Source: Homoserinimonas aerilata (GTDB lineage: Bacteria > Actinomycetota > Actinomycetes > Actinomycetales > Microbacteriaceae). Taken from it: 64,000 bases of DNA. Under the pieces are notes generated by a model, which did no database searches, was not told the origin of the DNA, and saw only the letters and a list, made by a program, of their open reading frames with translations. The position numbers were made by a program, and so were the translations under genes. The stretch spans positions 806,001 through 870,000 of the forward strand of contig NZ_VFOM01000001.1 of assembly GCF_006716125.1 (NCBI RefSeq), given 5' to 3'. This document shows, one piece after another, positions 55,976 to 64,000 of the stretch (its first letter is position 1; each line of letters begins with the position of its first letter).

Positions 55976-57424
55976 ATGCTCGAAACCCTCTCTCGCCCCG
56001 TAATTCCGGGGTTCCACGCCTCCATCGGAGGGCGTGTTCAGGGGGATGGCGTCGAGGCTCTCGATGTCGATTTTCGGGCGATGGCAGACGGCGATCTGCT
56101 TGCCTCGGCGGCACTTGTGGAGGAGATGGGGCGCCGCGTGGATTCGCTCCGTGTCGCCGTGGCGGGCGAGATCGCCCATCGCTCACGATCCGGCCTGGGT
56201 ACTGATTCTCTGGCAGCTCGACGCGGATGCCGCACCGCAGCGGAGATGCTCCGTCGCGTGACGCTGGTGGCTGGGGCGACGGCCGCGCGCAGGATCAAAC
56301 TCGGCACGCTGCTCCGCCCGGCGATGTCGCTGACCGGTGAGGTGCTGCCTGCGTCGTTCCCTCAGGTCGCGGCGGCCGTTGAGGAGGGTGTTCTGGGCAT
56401 GGATTCGGCGCTGGCCATCGTCTCCGGCCTGTCCTCGGTTGTGCGTCGTGTCGGCGATGGGGCTGTCGCTGCGGCGGAGGTCGAGCTTGTGGCATCCGCG
56501 CTGGGTCTATGCGAGCGCAGTGACGTCGAAGAGGGCGCCGTCGAGCAGGGCATCCCGGCGACCGCCGATGAGATTGCGGAGCAGGCGAAGGTCTGGGGCA
56601 GTTACCTTGACCCCGACGGTGCCGAGCCCAGCGAGGAGCGCGCGATGAAGCGCCGCTCGTTCTCGCGAGGCGTCGAGCGCGACGGCCTCGTGTACGGCAC
56701 CTATTCGTTGCTTCCTGAGATCGCGGCCAAATTCACGCGCCTGTTCGATGCGTGCCTCTCGCCGCGCACGGCCGGGGTGTTCCTCGACGCGCCCCTTGAG
56801 TCGGATGCTGATGCTCCGGCCGACACCCGCACTCCCGATCAGCAGCGGCACGACGTCGTCGCAGCCATGGTCGACACCTTTGCACGGTCGGGCGAGGCGC
56901 CCACGATCGGTGGCGCTGCCCCGACGGTGCTTGTCAGCGTCGATGCGGAGTCACTTCGCAGCGGTCATGGTGTCGGCCACATCGACGGCATCGACACGCC
57001 TGTTTCGCTCCGCACGATCAAACAGTTCTCCTGCGCCGGCGGTGTGCAGCGCGTGGTGATCGATAGCGACGGCCGCATCATTGAGCTCGGTTCGCCGCAG
57101 CGGTGCTTCACCCCGGCCCAGCGCCGGGCGATCACGCTGCGCGACGGCGGATGCGTCATCCCCGGTTGCCGCGTGCCCGCTGCCTGGGCGGAGATCCACC
57201 ATGTCGTCCCCGACGCAGACGGCGGCCCGACTCATACAGACAACGGCGTGCTGCTCTGCTGGTTTCACCACCGCAGCATCGACACTTCGGGCTGGGAGAT
57301 TCGGATGTCGCGAGGCTCACCCCAGATCAAGGCACCACCTTGGCTCGGAGGAAGCGGCCGCTGGTTGCCCGCCGGCAAGTCCCCGACCCGCCGGTCGCGG
57401 GAGCTGCGTGAGCGGTTGTGCTGA
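55976..57424 (+). CDS. DUF222/HNH endonuclease (13E12 family)
   Basis: A 482-residue protein of the actinobacterial 13E12 repeat family. The N-terminal two thirds is the helical DUF222 region; the C-terminus carries the HNH core CVIPGC...HHVVPDADGGPTHTDNGVLLCWFHH with four Cys/His zinc ligands. Such proteins occur in many copies in actinobacterial genomes, and some respond to DNA damage; the perfect LexA box upstream places this one in the SOS regulon. Its nuclease activity is inferred. A leaderless start at 55976 is likely. A decayed fragment of a second copy follows at 57489. Confidence 0.9.
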   Translation: MLETLSRPVIPGFHASIGGRVQGDGVEALDVDFRAMADGDLLASAALVEEMGRRVDSLRVAVAGEIAHRSRSGLGTDSLAARRGCRTAAEMLRRVTLVAGATAARRIKLGTLLRPAMSLTGEVLPASFPQVAAAVEEGVLGMDSALAIVSGLSSVVRRVGDGAVAAAEVELVASALGLCERSDVEEGAVEQGIPATADEIAEQAKVWGSYLDPDGAEPSEERAMKRRSFSRGVERDGLVYGTYSLLPEIAAKFTRLFDACLSPRTAGVFLDAPLESDADAPADTRTPDQQRHDVVAAMVDTFARSGEAPTIGGAAPTVLVSVDAESLRSGHGVGHIDGIDTPVSLRTIKQFSCAGGVQRVVIDSDGRIIELGSPQRCFTPAQRRAITLRDGGCVIPGCRVPAAWAEIHHVVPDADGGPTHTDNGVLLCWFHHRSIDTSGWEIRMSRGSPQIKAPPWLGGSGRWLPAGKSPTRRSRELRERLC

Positions 57425-57488
57425 GGGCTGCAAGTTCTTGAGCTGCTCTGGCGAGCTCGGTCACTCGTGGCGAGGCTTCGCCCGGGTG

Positions 57489-57535
57489 CAGGGCGATCAC
57501 GCTGCGTGACGGCGGCCCGACTCTCACAGACGAAG
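57489..57535 (+). pseudogene. Decayed fragment of a second 13E12 HNH gene
   Basis: This stretch matches two separate parts of the HNH core of the gene just upstream: GGGCGATCACGCTGCG up to GACGGCGG corresponds to 57127-57150, and from GACGGCGGCCCGACTC onward to 57218-57245. The 75 bases between the two GACGGCGG repeats of the intact gene are missing here, as expected from recombination between those direct repeats. No open frame remains. Confidence 0.7.
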
Positions 57536-57563
57536 GGACAAACTGTAAATGCGCCCGCTTGCG

Positions 57564-57569
57564 TACAAT
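57564..57569 (+). promoter_or_regulatory. -10 hexamer of leaderless small-gene transcript
   Basis: TACAAT, one change from TATAAT, ends six bases before ATG 57576 with no ribosome site between. It picks ATG 57576 as the start over the ATG at 57549. Confidence 0.6.
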
Positions 57570-57575
57570 CAGAAG

Positions 57576-57848
57576 ATGCGCATTCGTCAGTGCTTCGAGC
57601 GCCCACTTTCGCCCGGGGATCGGGTGTTGATCCTGCCAGATCCGGTTTTCGTCGGACCATGGCCAAACGAATGCCTTGCAACGGTTATCTCCGTAGCGCG
57701 TGCGCGGAATTTGACGCCTCAGGCCTCGCGCCGAAATAAGTTTGTTTACATGGTGAGGTTCGATGAACCTCAGTTGGATGGAGATGGGGACGGGCCGTAC
57801 ACGTCGACAGAAGTTCTGAGCCAGTACGTCGCACGAGCCGGAGAATAG
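57576..57848 (+). CDS. Orphan small protein
   Basis: A 90-residue protein of unknown function, beta-rich: SPGDRVLILPDP, ECLATVISVARARN, NKFVYMVRFDEPQLDGDGDGPYTSTEVLSQYV suggest an SH3-like barrel binding a nucleic acid or peptide. Base composition and codons (TTT, ATT, AAA) are less GC-rich than around it, hinting at acquisition. It sits between the HNH fragment and the convergent tetR gene. The -10 hexamer six bases upstream supports a real transcript. Confidence 0.55.
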   Translation: MRIRQCFERPLSPGDRVLILPDPVFVGPWPNECLATVISVARARNLTPQASRRNKFVYMVRFDEPQLDGDGDGPYTSTEVLSQYVARAGE

Positions 57849-57927
57849 AGTCGCGCGTAGCGCGGCTCCGTTACTTGAATGGGCAACGTATCTTGGGGCC
57901 TGTAGCCAACCCGCCCCTCCATGCGCC

Positions 57928-58542
57928 TCAGTGCGACAGGCTTGCTCCCGCAAACCCCGCCACAACGGGACCGACCGCCGCACGAAGGTACGGCCCCAGC
58001 TCACCCCTGCCCGTGCCCGCCGCAGCCCACACCTGAGTTGCCGCAACTGCTGCACCGAGTAGGGCGTAAGCGGCGGCCTGCGCGGCGGCCGCACCCACGC
58101 CGCCGCGCACGAGGAAGTCGCGGATCACTCGCCCGAGCGTCGTGAATCGGCCCAGCGCAGAGGCCTGCAGGTCGTGGGCGCTGCCGATGAGGTCATGCTG
58201 CGTCAGAGCGAACGGTACGCGGGACGGGCCGAACTCGTCGCCGATGGAGACGAGGGCGTCTCCGACCGAACGGAGCGGCGAAGCATCCGCCGGCATCTCA
58301 GCCAGGGTCGCCGTGAAGTGCTCGATCGCCTCATCGAGTTCCACCCAGAACACGTCGCCCTTCGCGTCGAAATAGTTGAAGAAGGTGTTGCGGCTCACCC
58401 CGGCCCTGCGCGCGACCTGATCGACCGTCGTTCCGGCGTAACCGTTCTCGAGAAAAAGCTCGAATGCGGCGTCCTGCAGGATGTCGCGGGAGGCTGCCGG
58501 CGGGCGTCCGGGGCCACTCGGCTGGGGTGCGGGTTTCGTCAC
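57928..58542 (-). CDS. TetR family regulator of the ABC operon
   Basis: A 204-residue TetR protein. The helix-turn-helix (FELFLENGYAGTTVDQVARRAGVSRNTFFNYFDAKGDV, about 27-66) is canonical; the ligand domain is hydrophobic and Ala-rich. GTG 58542 has AGGAG seven bases upstream. It is the last gene of the minus-strand operon, 21 bases after the ATPase gene, so it probably regulates it; the palindrome at 63732 before the first gene is the likely target. Confidence 0.88.
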   Translation of the reverse strand: MTKPAPQPSGPGRPPAASRDILQDAAFELFLENGYAGTTVDQVARRAGVSRNTFFNYFDAKGDVFWVELDEAIEHFTATLAEMPADASPLRSVGDALVSIGDEFGPSRVPFALTQHDLIGSAHDLQASALGRFTTLGRVIRDFLVRGGVGAAAAQAAAYALLGAAVAATQVWAAAGTGRGELGPYLRAAVGPVVAGFAGASLSH

Positions 58543-58563
58543 GGTCGGCTCCTGATTCGGCTG

Positions 58564-60213
58564 CTACAGGCGCGGCGCGGCGGCGATCAACTGCTGCGTG
58601 TACTCGTGCCGGGCCGCGGTGAACAGCTGCTCCGCCGTGCCCGTCTCAACGATACGGCCTGCGCGCATCACGGCGATCGAGTCGCTCATGTGCTGCACGA
58701 CGCCGAGGTCATGCGAGATGAAGAGATAGGCGACGCCGAGGGATGACTGCACCTCGCTGAGCAGGTCGAGCACCTGCGCTTGAACCGACACATCGAGCGC
58801 CGAGACGGGCTCATCGCAGATGATCACGCGCGGCGAGGGCGCGAGGGCCCGGGCGATCGCGACCCGCTGCCGCTGGCCGCCAGAAAGGTGCAACGGCCGC
58901 CGCTCGGCGGTGACGCTGGCCAGGCCCACCGCGTCGAGCAGTTCCGCGATGCGAGCGGATGCCGCGCCGCCGCGACGAGGAACGCCGAGCGCGTCTCGCA
59001 GGATCTCGCCGACGGTGAGCCGGGGATCAAACGAACTGAGGGCATCCTGATAGATGGCCCCGATGCGGTGGCGTCGCGCCCGCCTCTCGCGTTCGGGCAG
59101 CGCGCTCCACGCCTCGCCCTCGAGCAGCACCTCCCCGCCGTCGGCATGTTCGAGGCCGAGCGCGAGCCGGGCCACCGTGGTCTTGCCTGAACCGGACTCG
59201 CCGACGAGGCCGAGCGTCGTGCCGGCGGGCAGCACGAAGGAGACGTCGTCGACGGCGCGCAGCGGGTCAGCACCGGGCCTGCGGAACTCCTTGACGAGCC
59301 CGCGAGCCTCAAGCGCGGGCGCATCGGGCGCGCCGGGCGTCTCCTCGGCGTCGCGACCCTTGAGCGCCTCAAGCACGGAACCACGCGGCGGCTCGACGGA
59401 CAGTCGCTGCCCGCGCGGAACATCCGACGGCACCGACCGCAGCAGCTGCTTCGTGTACGGGTGCTCCGGTCGGCGCAGCACCTGCTCGGTCGGGCCCTGC
59501 TCGGCGATCTGCCCGGCGCGCATCACCGCGACCCGGTCGGCGATGCTGCTGACGACGGCGAGGTCGTGGCTGATGAGCAGTAGTGCGGTTCCGGATGCCT
59601 TCAGCCGGCCCAGAAGGTCAAGAACCTGCGCCTGCACGGTCACGTCGAGCGCCGTCGTCGGCTCGTCGGCGATGATGAGTGACGGCCCCGCGGCGATGGC
59701 GGAGGCGATGAGGGCGCGCTGCCGCAGCCCGCCCGAGAGCTCACCAGAGCGTTGCCTCGCCCGCACCTCCGGGTCGGGCATGCCCACCGATTCGAGCAGC
59801 TCGATGACTCGCGCGTGCCGCTCTTCAGTGCCGAGCTCGGTGTGGAGCCGCAGCACATCGCCGATCTCACGGCCGATCGGCCGCAGAGGGTCGAGCGAGA
59901 CGAGGGCATCCTGCAGCACAAGACCGATCCGGCTTCCCCTGACGGAGCGCCACGCGCCGGCCTTGCGACCGAGCAGCTGCGTCCCCTCGAATTCCAGCTT
60001 GTCTGCCTTCACGGCTGAGCCGTCTCCCGCGAGCCCGATGAGCGCCCTTGCGGTGACGCTCTTGCCCGAGCCGGACTCGCCGACGAGCGCGAGGCATTCG
60101 CCGGGCGCGATGTCGAAGGAGATATCGCGCACGACATCGCCGTGGTGCCGGCCTCGGCCGAAGCCGACGCGCAGGCCGCGCACGCTGAGCAGCGGCCGTT
60201 GTGGCGTGGTCAT
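58564..60213 (-). CDS. Double ABC ATPase of peptide/nickel transporter
   Basis: A 549-residue protein with two fused ATPase domains (about 1-260 and 280-549). The first has GESGSGKSVTAR and signature LSGGLRQR; the second has GESGSGKTTVAR and LSGGQRQR. Walker B motifs read LIIADEPTTALD and VIICDEPVSALD. It energises the DppBC-type permeases next to it. The first signature has Leu in place of the usual Gln; other elements are intact. ATG 60213 overlaps the permease stop by ATGA. Confidence 0.92.
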   Translation of the reverse strand: MTTPQRPLLSVRGLRVGFGRGRHHGDVVRDISFDIAPGECLALVGESGSGKSVTARALIGLAGDGSAVKADKLEFEGTQLLGRKAGAWRSVRGSRIGLVLQDALVSLDPLRPIGREIGDVLRLHTELGTEERHARVIELLESVGMPDPEVRARQRSGELSGGLRQRALIASAIAAGPSLIIADEPTTALDVTVQAQVLDLLGRLKASGTALLLISHDLAVVSSIADRVAVMRAGQIAEQGPTEQVLRRPEHPYTKQLLRSVPSDVPRGQRLSVEPPRGSVLEALKGRDAEETPGAPDAPALEARGLVKEFRRPGADPLRAVDDVSFVLPAGTTLGLVGESGSGKTTVARLALGLEHADGGEVLLEGEAWSALPERERRARRHRIGAIYQDALSSFDPRLTVGEILRDALGVPRRGGAASARIAELLDAVGLASVTAERRPLHLSGGQRQRVAIARALAPSPRVIICDEPVSALDVSVQAQVLDLLSEVQSSLGVAYLFISHDLGVVQHMSDSIAVMRAGRIVETGTAEQLFTAARHEYTQQLIAAAPRL

Positions 60214-61079
60214 CGCTGCTCCTGACGGGTTCTGGCCTGGATGCTGCGGCCGAGTGCGGTGGCGGATGCGGCGGTCAGCACGATGAACAGGCCGGGGAAC
60301 ACGGTCATCCACCAGGCGACGTTGATGTACGTGCGCCCCGCCGACAGCATGGCGCCCCACTCGGCTGCGGGCGGCACGGCTCCCAGGCCCAGATAGCTGA
60401 GCGATGACGCCCACACGATCGACTGGCCGACGCCGAGGGTTGCGAGCACGAAGACGGGTGCCACCGCATTGGGCAGGGTGTGACGGAACAGGATGGCGCC
60501 CGGGCTCCGTCCGAGCACCGTCGCGGCCTCGACATAGGCGGAGCCGCGCACCGCCCTGATCTGGCTGCGGATGATGCGGGCATAGCCGGGCGCCGTCGAG
60601 AGGCCGACGGCGATGGTGGAGGTGACGATGCCGGGGCCCGTTATGGCGATGAACACGAGCGCGAGCAGTAGCCCGGGCAGCGCGAAGAGCACCTCGTTCA
60701 CACGGGTCACGGAGAAGTCGACGACACGGTTGCCGAGGCCGCCGAGAACGCCCAGCAGAAGGGCGAGCACCATGCCGATGGCGGTCGCGCTGACGCCGAT
60801 GAGCAGCGACGACTGCGCCCCGTGCACGACACGCGTGTACACATCGCGCCCCGATTCGTCGGTGCCGAAGATGTGGTGGAGCGAGGGTGACTGGAACGCC
60901 TCCACCGGACTGATCGCGAGCGGGTCGCCGGGGGCGAGCAGCGACGGCATGATCGCGGCCACCGCGAGGAACAGCAGGATGACGACGGAGACGATCTCGC
61001 CGATGGTCGGGGTGCCGGCACGCCGGGCGATGGAGGCGGAGGCCACACCGGGCGTCGCGCCCGTGGCGATCCTGCTCAT
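60210..61079 (-). CDS. ABC transporter permease, DppC type
   Basis: A 289-residue inner-membrane permease with about six helices. HHIFGTDESGRDVYTRVVHGAQSSL and the EAA-loop EAATVLGRSPGAILFRHTLPN are typical of DppC/OppC. It carries substrate with the DppB partner whose gene precedes it. ATG 61079 overlaps the dppB stop (ATGA). Confidence 0.93.
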   Translation of the reverse strand: MSRIATGATPGVASASIARRAGTPTIGEIVSVVILLFLAVAAIMPSLLAPGDPLAISPVEAFQSPSLHHIFGTDESGRDVYTRVVHGAQSSLLIGVSATAIGMVLALLLGVLGGLGNRVVDFSVTRVNEVLFALPGLLLALVFIAITGPGIVTSTIAVGLSTAPGYARIIRSQIRAVRGSAYVEAATVLGRSPGAILFRHTLPNAVAPVFVLATLGVGQSIVWASSLSYLGLGAVPPAAEWGAMLSAGRTYINVAWWMTVFPGLFIVLTAASATALGRSIQARTRQEQR

Positions 61080-62008
61080 GATGCCCTCAGTCGCGGGTCG
61101 GCGATGCGGTCGATGGCGTCGGTGGCCGTCGTGACGACGATGAAGGCGAGCGCTGAGACGAGAGCCACCCCCGTCACCACGGGGATGTCCCGGAGGGCGA
61201 CCGCGTTCAGCAGGGTGCGGCCGAGGCCCGGCCTGGCGAAGATCGTCTCGACCACAACGGCGCCGCTCAGCAGCGAGCCGAAGGCCCAGCCGGAGAGGGA
61301 GATGCCGGGAAGGGCGGCGTGACGGATGGCGTGGCGCCAGCGCACCCCCGTCTCCGACTCGCCACGGGCTCGCGCCGACAGCGCGAACGGCGACTCGAGA
61401 GCATCCGCAAGTGATTCCCGCATGACCTGACCCAGGAACCCCGCGAGCGGAATCGCGAGGGTGAACACGGGGAGCACCAGCCCGAGCGGGCCGGGCACGC
61501 TGATCGGCGGCAACCAGTGCAGGGTCGTGCTGAACAGCAGGATGAACAGGGAGGCCAGCCAGAAGTGGGGGACCGCCGCAGCCACGATCTCCATGCCGGA
61601 GCCGACCATCCGCCCGGCTCGTCCGCCACGGCTCGCCCAGGTGGCCAGACCGAGCGCGAGCAACCAGGCGAGCGTAAGGGACAGCACCGTGAGAAGGAGG
61701 GTGCCCCAGAACTGTTCGCCGATCAGCTCGGCGACGCCCACCTTGAGCGAGTACGAGGTGCCGAACTGGCCTGTCGCGAGGCGCCCCAGCATCACGAGAT
61801 ACTGCACCATCACAGGCTGGTCGAGGCCGTAGTCGCGCCGCACCTGGTCGAGCGCCTCCTGCGAGGCATTCGAGCCGGGCCCGCCGAGCAGAGCCTGCGC
61901 CGGATCGCCGGGGATCATGCGCAGCCCGAAGAAGATCAGCGTGGCGACGGCCCACAGCACGAAGACGCCGCCGCCCACGCGCGCCAGCAGCCAGGCCAAC
62001 ACCTTCAT
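61076..62008 (-). CDS. ABC transporter permease, DppB type
   Basis: A 310-residue permease with about six helices. FFGLRMIPGDPAQALLGG and the EAA-loop region ARARGESETGVRWRHAIRHAALPG are DppB/OppB hallmarks. It pairs with the DppC protein to form the channel. The gene starts 32 bases after the binding-protein gene and overlaps dppC. Confidence 0.93.
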   Translation of the reverse strand: MKVLAWLLARVGGGVFVLWAVATLIFFGLRMIPGDPAQALLGGPGSNASQEALDQVRRDYGLDQPVMVQYLVMLGRLATGQFGTSYSLKVGVAELIGEQFWGTLLLTVLSLTLAWLLALGLATWASRGGRAGRMVGSGMEIVAAAVPHFWLASLFILLFSTTLHWLPPISVPGPLGLVLPVFTLAIPLAGFLGQVMRESLADALESPFALSARARGESETGVRWRHAIRHAALPGISLSGWAFGSLLSGAVVVETIFARPGLGRTLLNAVALRDIPVVTGVALVSALAFIVVTTATDAIDRIADPRLRAS

Positions 62009-62040
62009 GGCGTCAGGCTACTGGGCGCGCGGCCGACGGG

Positions 62041-63684
62041 TCACCGGCTGAGCCACGTGTCGTAGAACGTCGGCGTGAACACGGTCGGCAGCGCACGCAG
62101 GCCGTTGACGGCGGACCCGTACAGGTAGTGGTTCTGCTGGTCGTAGAGCGGCAGAACGTAGTAGCCGCCGAGCACGATCTCCTGCGCCTGGTCGTACAGC
62201 TCGCCGCGAAGTGTCGGGTCGGAGACCTCGCTCGCCTCGGTCAGAAGGCGATCCAGCTCGGGGTCGCTCAGCTGGGCGAGGTTCGCGTAGTAGCCACTGG
62301 GCGCAGGAACGATCGCATCGGAGTGGTACAGGATGCGCAGCACATCCGGGCCGACCTTCGTGTACGGCGCGCTCACCAGGTTGTAGTCGTTGGTGAAGAG
62401 CATCCCGTACCAGCTGGAGAGGTCGAGCGGGTGGAGGGTGACCTCGAAGCCGGCGAGCTTCGTCGTCGCCTGGATCTGCTCGAACAGCGACTGCTCGGCC
62501 GGAATCGACTGGTTGGTGCTGATCGGGAAGTCCAGCGAGAGGCGCTGGCCGTCCTTCACCCGGTAGCCGTCGGAGTCGCGCTCCGTCCATCCCGCCTCGT
62601 CAAGGAGGGTGTTCGCGGCGTCGAGATCAACATCGAAGTACTCGGGCGCCGAGAGACCATAGGTCTCCACGCTCGACAGAACCGAGTACGAGCGCTCGGC
62701 CGTGCCGAAGAACAGGCTCTGGATGCCGTCGTTGACGTCGGCGGAGCGGATGAACGCCTCGCGTACACGCTCGTCGTTGAATGGTGCCTTGCCCGAGTTC
62801 AGCTCGATGCGGTTGGATGCTCCGGGCCGCGGGGCGTTCAGCTCGGTGATTCCCGTGTCAGCCGCGGCGGATGCGGCGATGCTGTCAGGCTGCGCATTGT
62901 CGATCACGTCGACATCGCCGGTCTGCAGGGCTGCGTAGCGGCTGGCCGAGTCGGGGATGAAGCGCCACTTGATCGAGTCGAGCCAGGCGGTGCCGTCGTG
63001 CGCGGCATCCTGCGGTGCGCTGTTGTACTCCTCATTGCGAATGAGCGTGACGTGATCCTGCTTCACCCATTCGTCGACCACGAACGGGCCCGTGCCGACG
63101 GGGCTCGCGCAGTTCTCCTCTTGGCTGCGCTGCAGAGCGGTGGGCGACTCGATCGCGACCCACGGCTGCGAGAAGGAGTCGAGCAGGCCGCTGTCGGGTG
63201 TGCTCAGGTTCAGACGCAGCGTGAATTCGTCGACGACATCCATCGTGTCGATCTTGCCGACGGCGAGATAGCCGGTCGAGGATGCGGTCGCCGGGTCCTT
63301 GAGGTGCTCGATGTTCGCCTTCACCGCTTCGGCGTTGAGAGGCGTGCCATCCGTGAAGTTGACGTCATCGCGGATGCTGAAATCCCAGCTGAGGCCGTCT
63401 TCGCTCTCCTCCCACTCGGTCGCGAGCCAGGGGAGGACCTCGCCGTCCTTGTTCTTCGAGACGAGCGACTCGAGGTACTGGGTGGAGATGAGTGCCTGCG
63501 GGTAGTTGCCGCCGACATGCGGGTCGAGGCATACGGGCTCGGCGTCGCCTGAGGCGTACACGAGAGTGCCGCCGGCCGTGGGCTCTGTCCCGGCCGCTTC
63601 GGGCGTGGAGCATGCGGTGGCGAGCAGGGCGATGGCGGTGATTCCGCCGAGTGAGAGCAGGATGTTTCTCGGAGCGCGGGGCAT
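62041..63684 (-). CDS. Peptide/nickel-type ABC substrate-binding lipoprotein
   Basis: A 547-residue family-5 solute-binding protein. A signal peptide ends in the lipobox LATAC (Cys about 25), so the mature protein is a lipoprotein outside the membrane. YASGDAEPVCLDPHVGGNYPQ and SWDFSIRDDVNFTDGTPLNAEAVKANIEHL are standard family blocks. The ligand may be a peptide, nickel chelate or opine. AGAGG lies before ATG 63684. First gene of the operon, under the palindrome at 63732. Confidence 0.92.
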   Translation of the reverse strand: MPRAPRNILLSLGGITAIALLATACSTPEAAGTEPTAGGTLVYASGDAEPVCLDPHVGGNYPQALISTQYLESLVSKNKDGEVLPWLATEWEESEDGLSWDFSIRDDVNFTDGTPLNAEAVKANIEHLKDPATASSTGYLAVGKIDTMDVVDEFTLRLNLSTPDSGLLDSFSQPWVAIESPTALQRSQEENCASPVGTGPFVVDEWVKQDHVTLIRNEEYNSAPQDAAHDGTAWLDSIKWRFIPDSASRYAALQTGDVDVIDNAQPDSIAASAAADTGITELNAPRPGASNRIELNSGKAPFNDERVREAFIRSADVNDGIQSLFFGTAERSYSVLSSVETYGLSAPEYFDVDLDAANTLLDEAGWTERDSDGYRVKDGQRLSLDFPISTNQSIPAEQSLFEQIQATTKLAGFEVTLHPLDLSSWYGMLFTNDYNLVSAPYTKVGPDVLRILYHSDAIVPAPSGYYANLAQLSDPELDRLLTEASEVSDPTLRGELYDQAQEIVLGGYYVLPLYDQQNHYLYGSAVNGLRALPTVFTPTFYDTWLSR

Positions 63685-63731
63685 GCTTGACCTCTTGGTG
63701 TGATGCGGATGCTGTGGAAGAAGAGCCATTG

Positions 63732-63746
63732 TTTGACTCAGTCCAA
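63732..63746. promoter_or_regulatory. Candidate TetR operator of the ABC operon
   Basis: TTTGACT-C-AGTCCAA is an odd-centred palindrome with one mismatch between arms, 48 bases before the binding-protein start. GACTnAGTC cores are common in TetR operators, and a TetR gene closes this operon. Confidence 0.5.
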
Positions 63747-63768
63747 TAAGCCTATCGCCAAAAAGGAA

Positions 63769-63805
63769 CCGGCCCGACACGGGAGATATTCCCGTGCCGG
63801 GCCGG
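63769..63805 (-). terminator. Terminator after bioY
   Basis: CCGGCCCGACACGGGA and TCCCGTGCCGGGCCGG form a 16-base stem with one mismatch around a five-base loop. Read on the minus strand, a TTCCTTTTT tract follows, giving a standard intrinsic terminator 20 bases after the bioY stop. Confidence 0.9.
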
Positions 63806-63824
63806 CGTTGTCCAGGGGCCGCTG

Positions 63825-64000
63825 TTACTTGCGGCGCGTCTCCAGCCAGCTGGCGAGCTTCCAGGTGCTCGGGATGATCGCCGCCGCGATGGCAGCCTTG
63901 ATCACACCGCCGAGGATGAACGGGTACAGGCCCCACTGCAGCACCTGCTCGAGCCCGGCACCCGAGACGAGTGCGAGCCCAGCGAGGCCGAACACGAAGG
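63825..64000 (-). CDS. bioY: Biotin transporter BioY-like, partial (C-terminus)
   Basis: The last 58 codons of a membrane protein running off the right edge. The sequence GLEQVLQWGLYPFILGGVIKAAIAAAI and the basic end matches the C-terminal helices of BioY, the substrate-capture component of ECF biotin transporters. A biotin link would fit the biotin-dependent carboxylase in this window, but the assignment rests on few residues. Confidence 0.7.
   Translation of the reverse strand, partial: FVFGLAGLALVSGAGLEQVLQWGLYPFILGGVIKAAIAAAIIPSTWKLASWLETRRK

Overview
The window is high-GC actinobacterial chromosome, most likely from the family Microbacteriaceae. The signs are strong G/C third positions, actinobacterial gene order, CGGATGC/GCATCCG oligomers in most genes, leaderless -10/start-codon arrangements, and an actinobacterial LexA box upstream of a DUF222/13E12 HNH gene. 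No phage, integrase, transposase or CRISPR array is visible. This is mainly core chromosome with a few accessory genes.

Layout. 1-4.6 kb: 5' end of a ProV-type ABC ATPase gene, two thioesterases, an unknown protein and a KstD-like FAD dehydrogenase. 4.6-8.2 kb: branched-chain 2-oxoacid dehydrogenase genes bkdABC; the E2 appears to lack its peripheral-subunit-binding domain. 8.3-16.5 kb: a LysE exporter, a PCD-VOC fusion, a TetR regulator and a leucine-catabolism operon (carboxylase beta and alpha, acyl-CoA dehydrogenase, MaoC hydratase, CitE-like lyase) in the order known for Mycobacterium tuberculosis Rv2502c-Rv2498c. 16.5-22.7 kb: histidine utilisation (hutR divergent from hutHUGI) with a HutR-like operator. 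22.8-33 kb: NmrA-like oxidoreductase, truncated haemoglobin, MscS channel, PepN, a Rv2466c-like DsbA-fold protein, RpiB, Nei, PaiB and an amidohydrolase. 33-37.3 kb: a 1291-residue membrane protein and a DUF2510 protein. 37.5-46.5 kb: tRNA-Gly, tRNA-Pro, tig, a GntR regulator with a PLP lyase, clpP1-clpP2, a divergent three-gene copper cluster, then clpX. 46.5-54.6 kb: a BenE transporter that seems to start at ATC, a membrane protein, an M3 peptidase, a methyltransferase, two small proteins and valS. 54.8-57.9 kb: an epimerase-like SDR, an SOS-controlled HNH gene, a decayed fragment of a second copy, and a small orphan ORF. 57.9-64 kb: a peptide/nickel-type ABC operon with its own TetR gene, then the 3' end of a bioY-like gene.

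The genes fit together metabolically. BkdABC converts branched-chain 2-oxoacids to acyl-CoAs, and the accD1-accA1-fadE-maoC-citE operon takes the leucine branch onward through methylcrotonyl-CoA and methylglutaconyl-CoA. HutHUGI converts histidine to glutamate. Tig, ClpP1P2 and ClpX form a protein-quality block with a candidate ClgR box. I found no clearly new multi-gene system. The best leads are single features: the E2 architecture, the ATC start, the convergent hairpin carrying both stop codons, the HNH remnant beside an orphan small gene, and several candidate operators.
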